In this document: positions 16,034 to 24,473 of the stretch, piece after piece
Layout: the number at the start of each line of letters is the position of its first letter
Numbering within the stretch: position 1 is the stretch's first letter
Origin: a methanogenic archaeon mixed culture ISO4-G1
GTDB lineage: Archaea; Thermoplasmatota; Thermoplasmata; Methanomassiliicoccales; Methanomethylophilaceae
Direction of reading: 5' to 3'
Length of the DNA: 64,000 bases
Assembly (NCBI GenBank): GCA_001563305.1
Contig: CP013703.1
Coordinates: forward strand, 975,773 to 1,039,772
The notes under the pieces: generated by a model
Seen by the model: the letters and a program-made list of their open reading frames with translations, nothing else
What the model was told of the DNA's origin: nothing
Database searches by the model: none
Translations under genes and position numbers: made by a program

Positions 16034-16963
16034 TCACAGTCCGTCTATCTTCACGAATTGGGTGTTCTGCTTACGGCGGATGTTGTCGAGGAACTCCTCG
16101 GCCATCTTGTTTCCCGCCCTGGCAGAGCGCCCGAACCTTTCCATCGCCTTCTCTACATCCTGCTGTACGCCAAGACCTTCGAAGTACATCCTCGCGGTCA
16201 TGAACAGCGCATCCCCGTCCTCGCTCTGGGAGACCTCGTCGTAGAGTGCGAACGCCTTCCCGAAGTCCCTCTCCGTGCCCCTACCCTCGTAATACATCGT
16301 GGCAAGGTTGAACTTGGCGGGCCCGAATCCCTTCTCCGAGGCCGACGTGTACCACTTGAACGCCCCCGCGTCACCGCCCGGGATGATCCCGTCCTCGGTC
16401 ATGCGGGCCATCCTGAACTCCGCCTCCGGGATGCCGGCCTCTGCCGCCTTGGAGAACCATCTGGCACTTTGTTTCTCATCCTTGGCGGTACCGACTCCTT
16501 CGGACAGCATGTAGCCTATCATGAACATGGCCTCTGGATTCCCTGCCTCCGCCGATTTGGAATAGTAATGGTATGCCTTCTTCGGATCCGGTTCGGTGCC
16601 GTAACCGTGGAGATATATCGCGGCGATCTCGGGATATGCGAGCTCGATCCCTCCGTCCGCCGCCTTCTCGAACCATTCCCTGCACTTCTGCTTGTCCTCG
16701 GGGAATCCGTACGAGCCTGTATAGATGGTCCCGAGCCTGAACATCGCCGGGGTGTTGCCGGCCTCTGCGGACCTCTCGTAGAGCTCCACGGCGCCCTCGA
16801 TGTCCTTCTCCGTGCCCATTCCGTTCATCTTCATCTCGGCCAGACCGAAACAGCCCTCCGGCGAACCCAGGTCCGCTGCGCGGGAGAACAGGGCGACCGC
16901 CCTTGAGGGATTGGTCTGATAGCAGTTGACCGCCTGCATGCAGAGCTCGGAGACATCTTCCAT
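16034..16963 (-). CDS. Sel1-repeat protein
   Basis: 309 residues with about seven Sel1-like repeats (e.g. FRLGTIYTGSYGFPEDKQK), fourth such protein in the window. A minus-strand TATA (RC of GATAAAAC, 16984-16991) is centred about 25 nt from ATG 16963, supporting this start over the longer frame that runs to 17191. It converges on rubredoxin with no gap. No catalytic domain, signal peptide or membrane helix. Stop is TGA. Confidence 0.86.
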   Translation of the reverse strand: MEDVSELCMQAVNCYQTNPSRAVALFSRAADLGSPEGCFGLAEMKMNGMGTEKDIEGAVELYERSAEAGNTPAMFRLGTIYTGSYGFPEDKQKCREWFEKAADGGIELAYPEIAAIYLHGYGTEPDPKKAYHYYSKSAEAGNPEAMFMIGYMLSEGVGTAKDEKQSARWFSKAAEAGIPEAEFRMARMTEDGIIPGGDAGAFKWYTSASEKGFGPAKFNLATMYYEGRGTERDFGKAFALYDEVSQSEDGDALFMTARMYFEGLGVQQDVEKAMERFGRSARAGNKMAEEFLDNIRRKQNTQFVKIDGL

Positions 16964-17027
16964 GGTCGTGTAATGGGGATGCTCGATAAAACCGCATCGC
17001 ATATATCCGTAAATCCATCCACCTCCC

Positions 17028-17222
17028 ATGAACAACTCACTCAAACTGGCCGCGATAGTGCTCGCCGGTGCCCTGATGGTCATCTCGGCCTTCATCGTCC
17101 TGAACAGGGATGCGTTCCTCGAGGATCCGGGATTCTTCACGATCCTCTCAGGGGTCATCGCGCTGCTCGTATTCGGTGCCATGATAGTCATGTTTTACCT
17201 GTCCCGCAAGGGCAGATTCTGA
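17028..17222 (+). CDS. Small two-helix membrane protein
   Basis: 64 residues, almost wholly two hydrophobic helices (about 5-26 and 36-58) joined by NRDAFLEDPG, ending in RKGRF. I recognise no family. ATATAT (17001-17006) is centred 25 nt before ATG 17028, so it is probably transcribed as a leaderless mRNA, divergently from the Sel1 gene. No ribosome site is needed or seen. Stop is TGA. Confidence 0.65.
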   Translation: MNNSLKLAAIVLAGALMVISAFIVLNRDAFLEDPGFFTILSGVIALLVFGAMIVMFYLSRKGRF

Positions 17223-17240
17223 TGCCCTCCGGGGTCTCTA

Positions 17241-17256
17241 CGATTTCCGTAAATCG
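17241..17256. promoter_or_regulatory. Palindrome CGATTT-N4-AAATCG
   Basis: Perfect 6-bp arms CGATTT/AAATCG with a 4-base centre, set inside a wider TACGA...TCGTA frame (17240-17263). It lies between the small membrane protein and the Hsp70 operon; it could be a terminator stem or a regulator site related to the TACGA palindrome at 17309. Confidence 0.4.
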
Positions 17257-17308
17257 GTCGTAAAGTCATAGTTGCGCGGTACAAAGTTAAGCCGTCACCT
17301 TTTATACG

Positions 17309-17347
17309 CTACGATATTCGTAGAACCGTTTCCTTTATATTATATAC
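17309..17347 (+). promoter_or_regulatory. Promoter of the chaperone/GTPase operon with CTACGA palindrome
   Basis: CTACGATATTCGTAG (17309-17323; arms CTACGA/TCGTAG) sits directly upstream of an extended TATA region TTTATATTATATAC (17334-17347). A transcript start near 17370 would leave a leader of only a few bases before ATG 17378. The palindrome position suggests a regulator binding next to the TFB/TBP site. Confidence 0.55.
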
Positions 17348-17377
17348 AGTGAAAAACATCACTTTTCCGATGGGATT

Positions 17378-19408
17378 ATGAAGGTAGGTATAGACCTCGG
17401 AACAACATACTCTGCAGTAGCAAGATATGACACGAATACAAACAAGCCAGTGATGATAAACAACTCGTTCGGAAAGGAGATCACTCCCTCCGTCATCTGC
17501 TTCTTGGATGACGGCGACATCCTCGTCGGAGAGGATGCCAAGGATATGCAGTCCAACGGAACGGGTCTCAGCGCCGCCGCTTTCAAGCGCAACATGGGTG
17601 ACGGATCCACCGTCGTCAGCTTCAACGGCAAGGACTACACCGCCGAGGACCTGTCCGCCATGCTCTTGAAGCACCTCATCGAGGATGCGGAGAAGACGAC
17701 GGGCGAGAAGATCGAGGAGGCCGTCATTACCGTCCCCGCATACTTCGAGGACGCACAGAGGACCTCCACGAAGCGTGCGGGAGAATCCTGCGGCATCAAG
17801 GTCCCCAAGATCATCAACGAGCCCACGGCGGCGGCCATATCTTATGGATACAAGCACTCCGCGGACAAGACCCTCCTGGTCTACGACCTCGGAGGCGGAA
17901 CGTTCGATGTCACGATCGTCAGGATCACTAAGGGCAACATCGAGGTTATCGGTACCAACGGAAACCACATCCTCGGAGGGAAGGACTGGGACGCGGCCAT
18001 CGTCAAGTACGTCTGCGACAAGTTCAACAACGAGTTCGATGTGGACCCCAGGGACGACCTGTCCACCAAGAACGAACTCATCGTGGCCGCAGAGGGCTAC
18101 AAGAAGACGCTCTCCATCGCCGAGAACGTCACCATCCCCGTGAACTACGAGGGATACTCCGAGAAGTACACACTTTCAAGGGAGGAGTTCGAGTCCATGA
18201 CCGAGCACCTCATGAACGCGACCAAGGACGTCTGCGAGGAGCTCATCGAGTCCCTCAGCATGAAGTGGACCGACATCGACGAGATCCTCCTCTGCGGGGG
18301 TTCCACCAGGATGCCGGGCGTAGCGAAGTTCCTCAGGGACTTCACCGGACGCGAGGTCGTCAGCCACAGCGACACCGACCTTGCAGTCGCGAAGGGAGCG
18401 GCCATCACGGCTGAGCTCTACAGCAGCAGCGCCACCGGCCTCAGGGCCACCATGCAGATCTCCGATGTCACCGCCCACAGCCTGGGAGCGCTCTCCCTCA
18501 GCCAAGACGGGAAGAAGTACGTCAACGAGATCATGATCAAGCGCAACTCCAAGGTCCCCAGCACCTGCAGGAAGCAGTTCTCAATCAAGGCCGGCAACAT
18601 GACCGACAAGATCGAGGTCTACACACTACAGGGAGAATCCAGGGTGCCCTTGGACTGCAACGTCCTCGCAAAGGTTGTGATCACAGGATTCTACAACGAC
18701 GGTAAGGGAATCATCGTCGACATCGAGTACAACTACGACGAGAACGGAATCGTCAACATCAAGGCGTTCCAGGGCGAGGAGGCACTGGACGTCAAGTCTG
18801 AGCCCGTTCCCGACGACATCAGGTGGATGGGCGGAGACCCCGCGGACAGGCCCTCAGAGGACACCGTCGCAAAGAACATCGCCATCTGCGTCGACCTCTC
18901 CAGGAGCATGGAGGGTGAGCCCATACAGGCCGCCAAGGACTCCATACGCAACTTCGTCCGCACACTGGCAGACGACCGCACCAAGTTCTCTCTGATCGGA
19001 TTCGGGGACAAGGTCAAGGTCGTCCAGGAGCTCACGGACGACACGGGCATCATATTCAGCTCCATCGAGGACCTGCAGGTCAAGATGCTCGGAAGGGGAA
19101 CGGACGCCAGCCCGCTGTCCACAGCAAGGTCCGTACTGGCCTCATCTCCCGGAGTGGGGATCATCGTGGTCCTCACCGACGGAATCTGGGGAAAGAGGGA
19201 CAGGGCCGTCGAGCAGGCACTGGACTGCAAGAACGACAACATAACGATCATCGCGATCGGACTCGGAGAGGCGGACACATCGTTCCTCAGGCAGATCGCC
19301 ACGGTCGACGACGGTGCACTGTTCACCACCATCGACAAGCTGGGCGACACCTTCGGAACCATCGCGACCGCCATATCAACCGGAAACATGGGACTGGCAG
19401 TCCGCTGA
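17378..19408 (+). CDS. Hsp70 (DnaK-like) fused to a C-terminal vWA domain
   Basis: 676 residues. Residues 1-370 are a complete Hsp70 ATPase domain (IDLGTTYSAV phosphate 1, VYDLGGGTFDV phosphate 2, LCGGSTRMPGV adenosine motif). Residues 375-495 resemble the beta substrate-binding domain. Instead of the helical lid, residues 505-676 form a von Willebrand A domain with an intact MIDAS: DLSRS, a downstream GRGTDAS threonine and LTDG. It probably couples ATP-driven client binding to metal-dependent protein contacts. It is gene 1 of five, 10 bases before the next gene. This is not the housekeeping DnaK, which normally has a lid and sits with dnaJ/grpE. Stop is TGA. Confidence 0.88.
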   Translation: MKVGIDLGTTYSAVARYDTNTNKPVMINNSFGKEITPSVICFLDDGDILVGEDAKDMQSNGTGLSAAAFKRNMGDGSTVVSFNGKDYTAEDLSAMLLKHLIEDAEKTTGEKIEEAVITVPAYFEDAQRTSTKRAGESCGIKVPKIINEPTAAAISYGYKHSADKTLLVYDLGGGTFDVTIVRITKGNIEVIGTNGNHILGGKDWDAAIVKYVCDKFNNEFDVDPRDDLSTKNELIVAAEGYKKTLSIAENVTIPVNYEGYSEKYTLSREEFESMTEHLMNATKDVCEELIESLSMKWTDIDEILLCGGSTRMPGVAKFLRDFTGREVVSHSDTDLAVAKGAAITAELYSSSATGLRATMQISDVTAHSLGALSLSQDGKKYVNEIMIKRNSKVPSTCRKQFSIKAGNMTDKIEVYTLQGESRVPLDCNVLAKVVITGFYNDGKGIIVDIEYNYDENGIVNIKAFQGEEALDVKSEPVPDDIRWMGGDPADRPSEDTVAKNIAICVDLSRSMEGEPIQAAKDSIRNFVRTLADDRTKFSLIGFGDKVKVVQELTDDTGIIFSSIEDLQVKMLGRGTDASPLSTARSVLASSPGVGIIVVLTDGIWGKRDRAVEQALDCKNDNITIIAIGLGEADTSFLRQIATVDDGALFTTIDKLGDTFGTIATAISTGNMGLAVR

Positions 19409-19418
19409 CGAGGTTACC

Positions 19419-22415
19419 ATGGCTAGCAAGACAGACGATTACTGTCAGCTCCTGGGCCTGAATCCGTTCAATGAGTCGAAGTACACCATCGAAGCGATCA
19501 ATAAGAAGATCGACAGCATGGAAGTGAAGTGGGCCAACGAGTTCCGCAACAAGCAGAACGACGGTGGCATGCGCTTCAAGTACCACAAGCTGATGGACCG
19601 CGCCCCCGACATGAGGAGGGTGATGGCCGATCCGCTCCTGAGGAAGACCGCCTTCGAAGAGGGAAGGAAGAACCTGGAGGGCATGTGCCAGAGACTGAGG
19701 ATGGATTGCATCATCCTCTCCGACGGGACGTACATCCTCCAGCCCGGGTCCGCCGAGCCCTTCATAAAGAAACTCCGCTGGGACGGCATCGACAAGAAGC
19801 TCGTGCTGAAACTGGCGAACATATCCGACGGCACCGTGCCCAAGCCGGTCAGCGAGAAGGTACTCAACGCCTTCACAAACATCAGGACCGTGGATGCGTA
19901 CACGCCCTCGGAGATGCTTAACGCGCTCATCAACAATCCCGACCTGGAGATCAGGTGCGAACCCCTCTCGGAGGCCAGTTCACTGTCGCAGATCAGGAAC
20001 GCATTCGAACTGTGCGAGAAGAGGGTCAACAGCGTCAGGCAGGACATCCTCCTGGACCAGGACTCGTACATATCGGTGCTGAGGAGCCTCAAGCTCATCA
20101 TCAACTCGGACGATGAGATGAACGACCTCATCAAGTACGGCAGGTGCAACAGAGCGCTGGAGCCCGTCATGGATATGATGGAGAGGGAGTACACCGGACA
20201 CCAGCTGTCAAGGAAGTACATCGACGAGCTCCTCAACATCCACGTCAGGGGTCACGACCAGGACATGTGCATCTCGATCCTCCAGGCGTTCTGCTTCAAG
20301 AAGAAGATCGCCGCGAACTTCTCCCAGATGGACAGTTCGATGATCAGATGCCCCAGCTGTAACAACATGGTCCCCGGCGGGAGCAGCACCATGTTCTGCC
20401 CGTTCTGCGGGAACAACTTCAAGACAGTCTGCCCCCAGTGCGGGACGCCCCAGATGTCCAGCAACATCAACTGCGTGAAGTGCGGTTTCAACTTCAAGGA
20501 AGGGGAGGCCCTGGCCCAGAACCTGGCCCTCAGCTTCCGCATGGACATCCAGAAGGGCAACCTGAGCAAGGCCGAGAAGGACCTGACCCAGCTGAAGAGC
20601 ACATATTCCACATACCAGGGCATAGAGGCCATGGACCTCCAGCTCCGCCAGGAGCTCGGGACCTTCGGCACCCTGAAGACAATGGTGGCCGAGAACCACA
20701 AGAGCAGCAGGTTCTACTCCGCGAAGAGCGCGGGTGACACCATCATGGAGAACTACCCCTCGGAGCTCCAGAACCACCCGGACATCAAGCAGAAGTACGA
20801 GGAATCCCTGGAGCGCGTTCAGCGTGCCGACCTAATGTGCCAGCAGGCCGAAGGTGTGGAGGACAAGAACGAGATGCTCTCGCTCTACGTGAGCGCGATC
20901 GAGGAGTGTCCCGATTACCCGTCCGCCAGGAACGTCCTCAAGCAGTATCCCCCCGCGGGACCCGTGGACCCCTACGGGAAGATCGAGAACCAGCGCCTCC
21001 TTATCAAGTTCGAGGCACCGCTGGACAACAAGGGCGTCACGTTCGTGGTGTACAGGGAGAAGAACTCCCTGCCCAACGTCACCGATGACACCAAGCCCCT
21101 TGCCGAGATCCCGGGAACAGAATATCTGGACAAGTCCCTGGAACCCGGTGTGGAATACTACTATTCAGTATACTCTAAGCGCTGGGGGATTCTCTCCAGG
21201 GAAGCGGCCCACTTCGGACCGGTCATGATCCTCGCTGAGGTCGAGAAGGTCAACATCGAGCAGATCGACGGCGGCCTTCGCATCATGTACGAGAAGCCCC
21301 AGGGAGCCGCCCGCGTGCGCATATGGCGTGCGGACGACAGCGGTGGGGCCAACATGGAGATCCCTGTCAATGGACAGACCGTCTACGACGACATAGGCCT
21401 GAAGGGCGGTCTGAAGTACCACTACCTGTTCGTCGCAGAATACGAGACCCGCAACAAGGTCGAGAGGTCCCAGGGAGTCATATTCTCCGAGGCACCCCTG
21501 GATGCGCCCAAGCCCGTCAGGGACATGGGCATATCCTGGAACAAGGCCGACGGCACATACACGGCCAGATGGTCCACCAACAAGCCCGTATCCCTCTTCT
21601 GTTCGGAGAAAAAGTACACGATACAGGGCAACATGGTCAAGATGGAGGACATCAGGGCCTGGATGAAGGAGATCAAACCCGTCCAGGAATACAACGACGG
21701 GGCCAGGTTCTTCCTGCCCGACGGAACGGTCCAGTTCATCTACCCCATCATCCAGATGGGCGCCATGGGAATCAAGGGTACCGAGGTCATGGTCGCCAAC
21801 CTGAAGCCCTTCAGGGACGTGGAGAAGAACATCACCAACAAGGACTGCATCCTGACCATGAACTGGCCAGACAACGCGGTGTCCGCGAAGCTGGTGATCT
21901 CCACCACCGATGTCAAGGACTTCAACGATCCCACGGCCGAGATCATGACCATCAGCCGCGAGGAGTACGAGGAGGATAAGCTCATCAGGATCCCCATGGG
22001 CAAATCGCCCAAGAAGTGCATCAACATGTTCGCCGTCTACAAGATCGGCACTGAATCGGTGTACTCCAGAGGGATCGTGATCGACATCTACAACGCCGAG
22101 TGCAAGAAGGTCAGGTACAAGATGGAGGCCTCCAAGAAGGCCGCCTCGCTGGAACTGTCCACCGACGCGGAGGCGGGTTCGCTTCCGGCGATCTCCATAA
22201 CCCGCGTCGAGACCGGCATCCCGCTGAAGAAGGAGGACGGGGAGATACTCTGGTCCTCCGACGGGGAGGTCGACCTCAAGGACGGCAAGTGCAAGCTCAG
22301 CATCGACCTCAGGGGACACACCGACATCCAGCACATGCGCGTGTTCTTCGTGAACGAGGAGGACTACAACCTCTTCAGATTCATACACCCGCTCTACGAC
22401 AGGAGGCGCGATTGA
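19419..22415 (+). CDS. Large J-like / zinc-ribbon / FN3-like protein of the Hsp70 operon
   Basis: 998 residues. Residues 1-75 resemble a degenerate J-like module (YCQLLGLNPFNESKYTIEAI) but lack an HPD triad. A helical region follows; residues about 310-370 hold CxxC knuckles of paired zinc ribbons (CPSCNN, CPFCGN, CPQCGT, CVKCGF). A helical, TPR-like stretch (370-510) leads into beta-rich repeats resembling fibronectin type III (about 520-990). No enzyme motif. It may recruit clients or partners to the two Hsp70s (inference). GAGGT precedes ATG 19419. It ends one base before the GTPase gene. Stop is TGA. Confidence 0.75.
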   Translation: MASKTDDYCQLLGLNPFNESKYTIEAINKKIDSMEVKWANEFRNKQNDGGMRFKYHKLMDRAPDMRRVMADPLLRKTAFEEGRKNLEGMCQRLRMDCIILSDGTYILQPGSAEPFIKKLRWDGIDKKLVLKLANISDGTVPKPVSEKVLNAFTNIRTVDAYTPSEMLNALINNPDLEIRCEPLSEASSLSQIRNAFELCEKRVNSVRQDILLDQDSYISVLRSLKLIINSDDEMNDLIKYGRCNRALEPVMDMMEREYTGHQLSRKYIDELLNIHVRGHDQDMCISILQAFCFKKKIAANFSQMDSSMIRCPSCNNMVPGGSSTMFCPFCGNNFKTVCPQCGTPQMSSNINCVKCGFNFKEGEALAQNLALSFRMDIQKGNLSKAEKDLTQLKSTYSTYQGIEAMDLQLRQELGTFGTLKTMVAENHKSSRFYSAKSAGDTIMENYPSELQNHPDIKQKYEESLERVQRADLMCQQAEGVEDKNEMLSLYVSAIEECPDYPSARNVLKQYPPAGPVDPYGKIENQRLLIKFEAPLDNKGVTFVVYREKNSLPNVTDDTKPLAEIPGTEYLDKSLEPGVEYYYSVYSKRWGILSREAAHFGPVMILAEVEKVNIEQIDGGLRIMYEKPQGAARVRIWRADDSGGANMEIPVNGQTVYDDIGLKGGLKYHYLFVAEYETRNKVERSQGVIFSEAPLDAPKPVRDMGISWNKADGTYTARWSTNKPVSLFCSEKKYTIQGNMVKMEDIRAWMKEIKPVQEYNDGARFFLPDGTVQFIYPIIQMGAMGIKGTEVMVANLKPFRDVEKNITNKDCILTMNWPDNAVSAKLVISTTDVKDFNDPTAEIMTISREEYEEDKLIRIPMGKSPKKCINMFAVYKIGTESVYSRGIVIDIYNAECKKVRYKMEASKKAASLELSTDAEAGSLPAISITRVETGIPLKKEDGEILWSSDGEVDLKDGKCKLSIDLRGHTDIQHMRVFFVNEEDYNLFRFIHPLYDRRRD

Positions 22416-22416
22416 T

Positions 22417-23670
22417 ATGGCCAAGAAGACTGAACCGGTCAAGAAGGACTACGTCTGCCCTTACTGCTTCACCAAGGTCGACATGAACAAGATCCATTAC
22501 GTCTGCACGGGACAGACCTGTGCCAAGACGTTCGCGTCCCTGGCCGTCAGCACCAGGAACGAGAGGGCGCTGATGTACGTGTCGAAGGACGGACTGCACG
22601 AGATCGACAGGGAGAAGAGCCTGGTATACGGGAAGGACCCCTTCGGGCCCGATGCGATTTTCGCAAAGCAGCACATCATCAGGAACGCCAGCGGGTTCTG
22701 CGACATATGCAAGAGGCCCGTCTACGTCAGGGTGTGCCCAACATGCCACAACAAGATTCCAGCGGGAGTGGAGGAGGACGGCAACAAGATCTTCGTCATC
22801 CTCGGACCCAAGGGGGTCGGGAAGAGCCACTACATAGCGGTGCTGATCAACCAGCTGAAGAACGCCATCTCCACGGAGTTCAACGGCGTCCTGAACGCGG
22901 CGGATGACAATACCACCATCAAGTACAGGGACACCTACTACCACAGGCTGTTCGAGGAGAAGAGGAAGCTACAGCCCACCCTCTCCTTCGGCAGCTCGGA
23001 CGACTCCAGGGAGCCGCTGATCTTCTACCTGAGGATACTCAACGGAGAGAAGCCGCTGGTCTACACCTTCGCGTTCTTCGACACCGCCGGCGAGGACCTC
23101 GTGTCCACCAACAGGATGATGTCACTGAACCTGAACGCCTTCATATCGATGGCAGCAGGCATAGTGTACCTGGTGGACCCGCTGCAGGTCAAGTACATCA
23201 ACCAGAGGATCCACGTGGACAACAAACCCGAGATCGGGCCCAGCGCCACGGATGTCCTGAACAACATATGCCAGATCATCAGGAACAACAAGAAGATCAA
23301 GAACAAGGACAGCATCGACATACCCATCGCAGTCAGCCTGACCAAGAGCGACGTGCTGTTCAAGGCACCCGAGAATGAGGAGGAGAACAAGGTCCTGATC
23401 GGACTGAACTCCTCGCTCCACATCCCCCGCGAGTACGGGAAGTACGATGAGGAGAACTTCGAACAGATCAATGCGGAACTGGAGGAGTACGTGAAGAGAA
23501 CGATCGGCCCCGAGTTCCTGCAGCTAGTGAGGAGCTTCAAGGACCATTCCATATTCGCGGTCTCCGCGCTGGGATGCAACCCGACCGGCAGCACCCTCCC
23601 CAGGGGCGTGTCGCCGATGAGGGTCGAGGACCCGTTCCTGTGGCTTCTCAACAAGGAGGGACTCAGATGA
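22417..23670 (+). CDS. Zinc-ribbon GTPase of the Hsp70 operon
   Basis: 417 residues. N-terminal zinc ribbons (CPYCF...CTGQTC at 9-35; CDICKRP and CPTCHN at 91-108) precede a P-loop domain with G1 GPKGVGKSH near residue 129, a G3-like FFDTAGED near residue 218, G4 TKSD near residue 309 and a G5-like SALG near the end. This set fits TRAFAC-type GTPases similar to those annotated as double-GTPase families in prokaryotic conflict islands (family match inferred from motifs only). AGGAGG precedes ATG 22417. The stop overlaps the GrpE-like start as ATGA, so coupling is tight. Stop is TGA. Confidence 0.78.
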   Translation: MAKKTEPVKKDYVCPYCFTKVDMNKIHYVCTGQTCAKTFASLAVSTRNERALMYVSKDGLHEIDREKSLVYGKDPFGPDAIFAKQHIIRNASGFCDICKRPVYVRVCPTCHNKIPAGVEEDGNKIFVILGPKGVGKSHYIAVLINQLKNAISTEFNGVLNAADDNTTIKYRDTYYHRLFEEKRKLQPTLSFGSSDDSREPLIFYLRILNGEKPLVYTFAFFDTAGEDLVSTNRMMSLNLNAFISMAAGIVYLVDPLQVKYINQRIHVDNKPEIGPSATDVLNNICQIIRNNKKIKNKDSIDIPIAVSLTKSDVLFKAPENEEENKVLIGLNSSLHIPREYGKYDEENFEQINAELEEYVKRTIGPEFLQLVRSFKDHSIFAVSALGCNPTGSTLPRGVSPMRVEDPFLWLLNKEGLR

Positions 23671-24473
23671 GCGACAACAAATTCATGAGCTTCCTGGGAG
23701 GACTGAAGTCCTCCGACAAACAGGAGGAACCTGCCGTCCAGGAAGAACCCACGGTGAGCATCGAGGTGCCTGACGAGAACGTGAACGTGACTGCCGATGA
23801 ACCGGTTTCCGCCGTCTCCGACGAGATGGAGGACACCATACTGGCACTCAAGGCCCAGATCGAGGAGCTGAAGCTCACGATACAAGGACTCAGGGAGAAC
23901 CCGCCCTTCCCGGACATGTCCGCTTTCGTGACATCCAGGGAGCAGATCAAGAGCCTCACCAACGCGATCGAGAGGCAGAACATAGAGATCACGAACAGGT
24001 CGCTCACATCGTGCATGGAGCAGATCGCCGTGATGAGGGAGGACTTCTTCAAGCTCTGCGAGGGCATGAGGAAGAAGATCGATTCAATGTCCGCGAAGGA
24101 TGTGCTGTCATCCTTCGAAGCATACGAGGTGGACATGGAGAACATACTGTCGGACGGGGGCGTCTTCATCGGGCACTTCCCCTACGACAGCCTGAACACC
24201 ATCCACCAGCGCATCGTCGAGGTGATACCCACCAACGACCAGAGCAAGAACGGTCTGATCGCCGAGAGGCTTTCCGACGGTTACAAGCTGGGCGACAGGG
24301 TGTTGCTGAAGGAGAAGGTCTCGGTATACAAGTACACCGAGGAAGCGCTGAAACCAGTTACCGAGGAGACCGAGGCCCCGGCCGAGGAGACCCCCGCCGT
24401 TGAGCCGGTACAAACGCATTCCAAGAAAAAGAAGAAAACAAAGAAATCTAAGAAATCGGAGGCAGAAGAATGA
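23667..24473 (+). CDS. GrpE-like nucleotide exchange factor of the Hsp70 operon
   Basis: 268 residues: acidic, disordered-looking N-terminus (1-55), a coiled coil (about 58-150, e.g. ILALKAQIEELKLTIQGL), a small beta domain ending in the GrpE-like SDGYKLGDRVLLKEKVSVYK, and a Pro/Glu then Lys-rich tail (KKKKKTKKSKKS). The layout matches GrpE, which releases ADP from Hsp70; overall similarity is low and the tails are extra. Start and stop overlap the neighbours by 4 bases each, so it is coupled to the GTPase and the second Hsp70. AAGGAGGG is the ribosome site. Stop is TGA. Confidence 0.72.
   Translation: MSDNKFMSFLGGLKSSDKQEEPAVQEEPTVSIEVPDENVNVTADEPVSAVSDEMEDTILALKAQIEELKLTIQGLRENPPFPDMSAFVTSREQIKSLTNAIERQNIEITNRSLTSCMEQIAVMREDFFKLCEGMRKKIDSMSAKDVLSSFEAYEVDMENILSDGGVFIGHFPYDSLNTIHQRIVEVIPTNDQSKNGLIAERLSDGYKLGDRVLLKEKVSVYKYTEEALKPVTEETEAPAEETPAVEPVQTHSKKKKKTKKSKKSEAEE

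Noticed and set aside
21165..22442. Antisense frame of 425 codons opposite the J-like protein
   Set aside because: Same cause: low stop density in high-GC codon-biased DNA; no homology.
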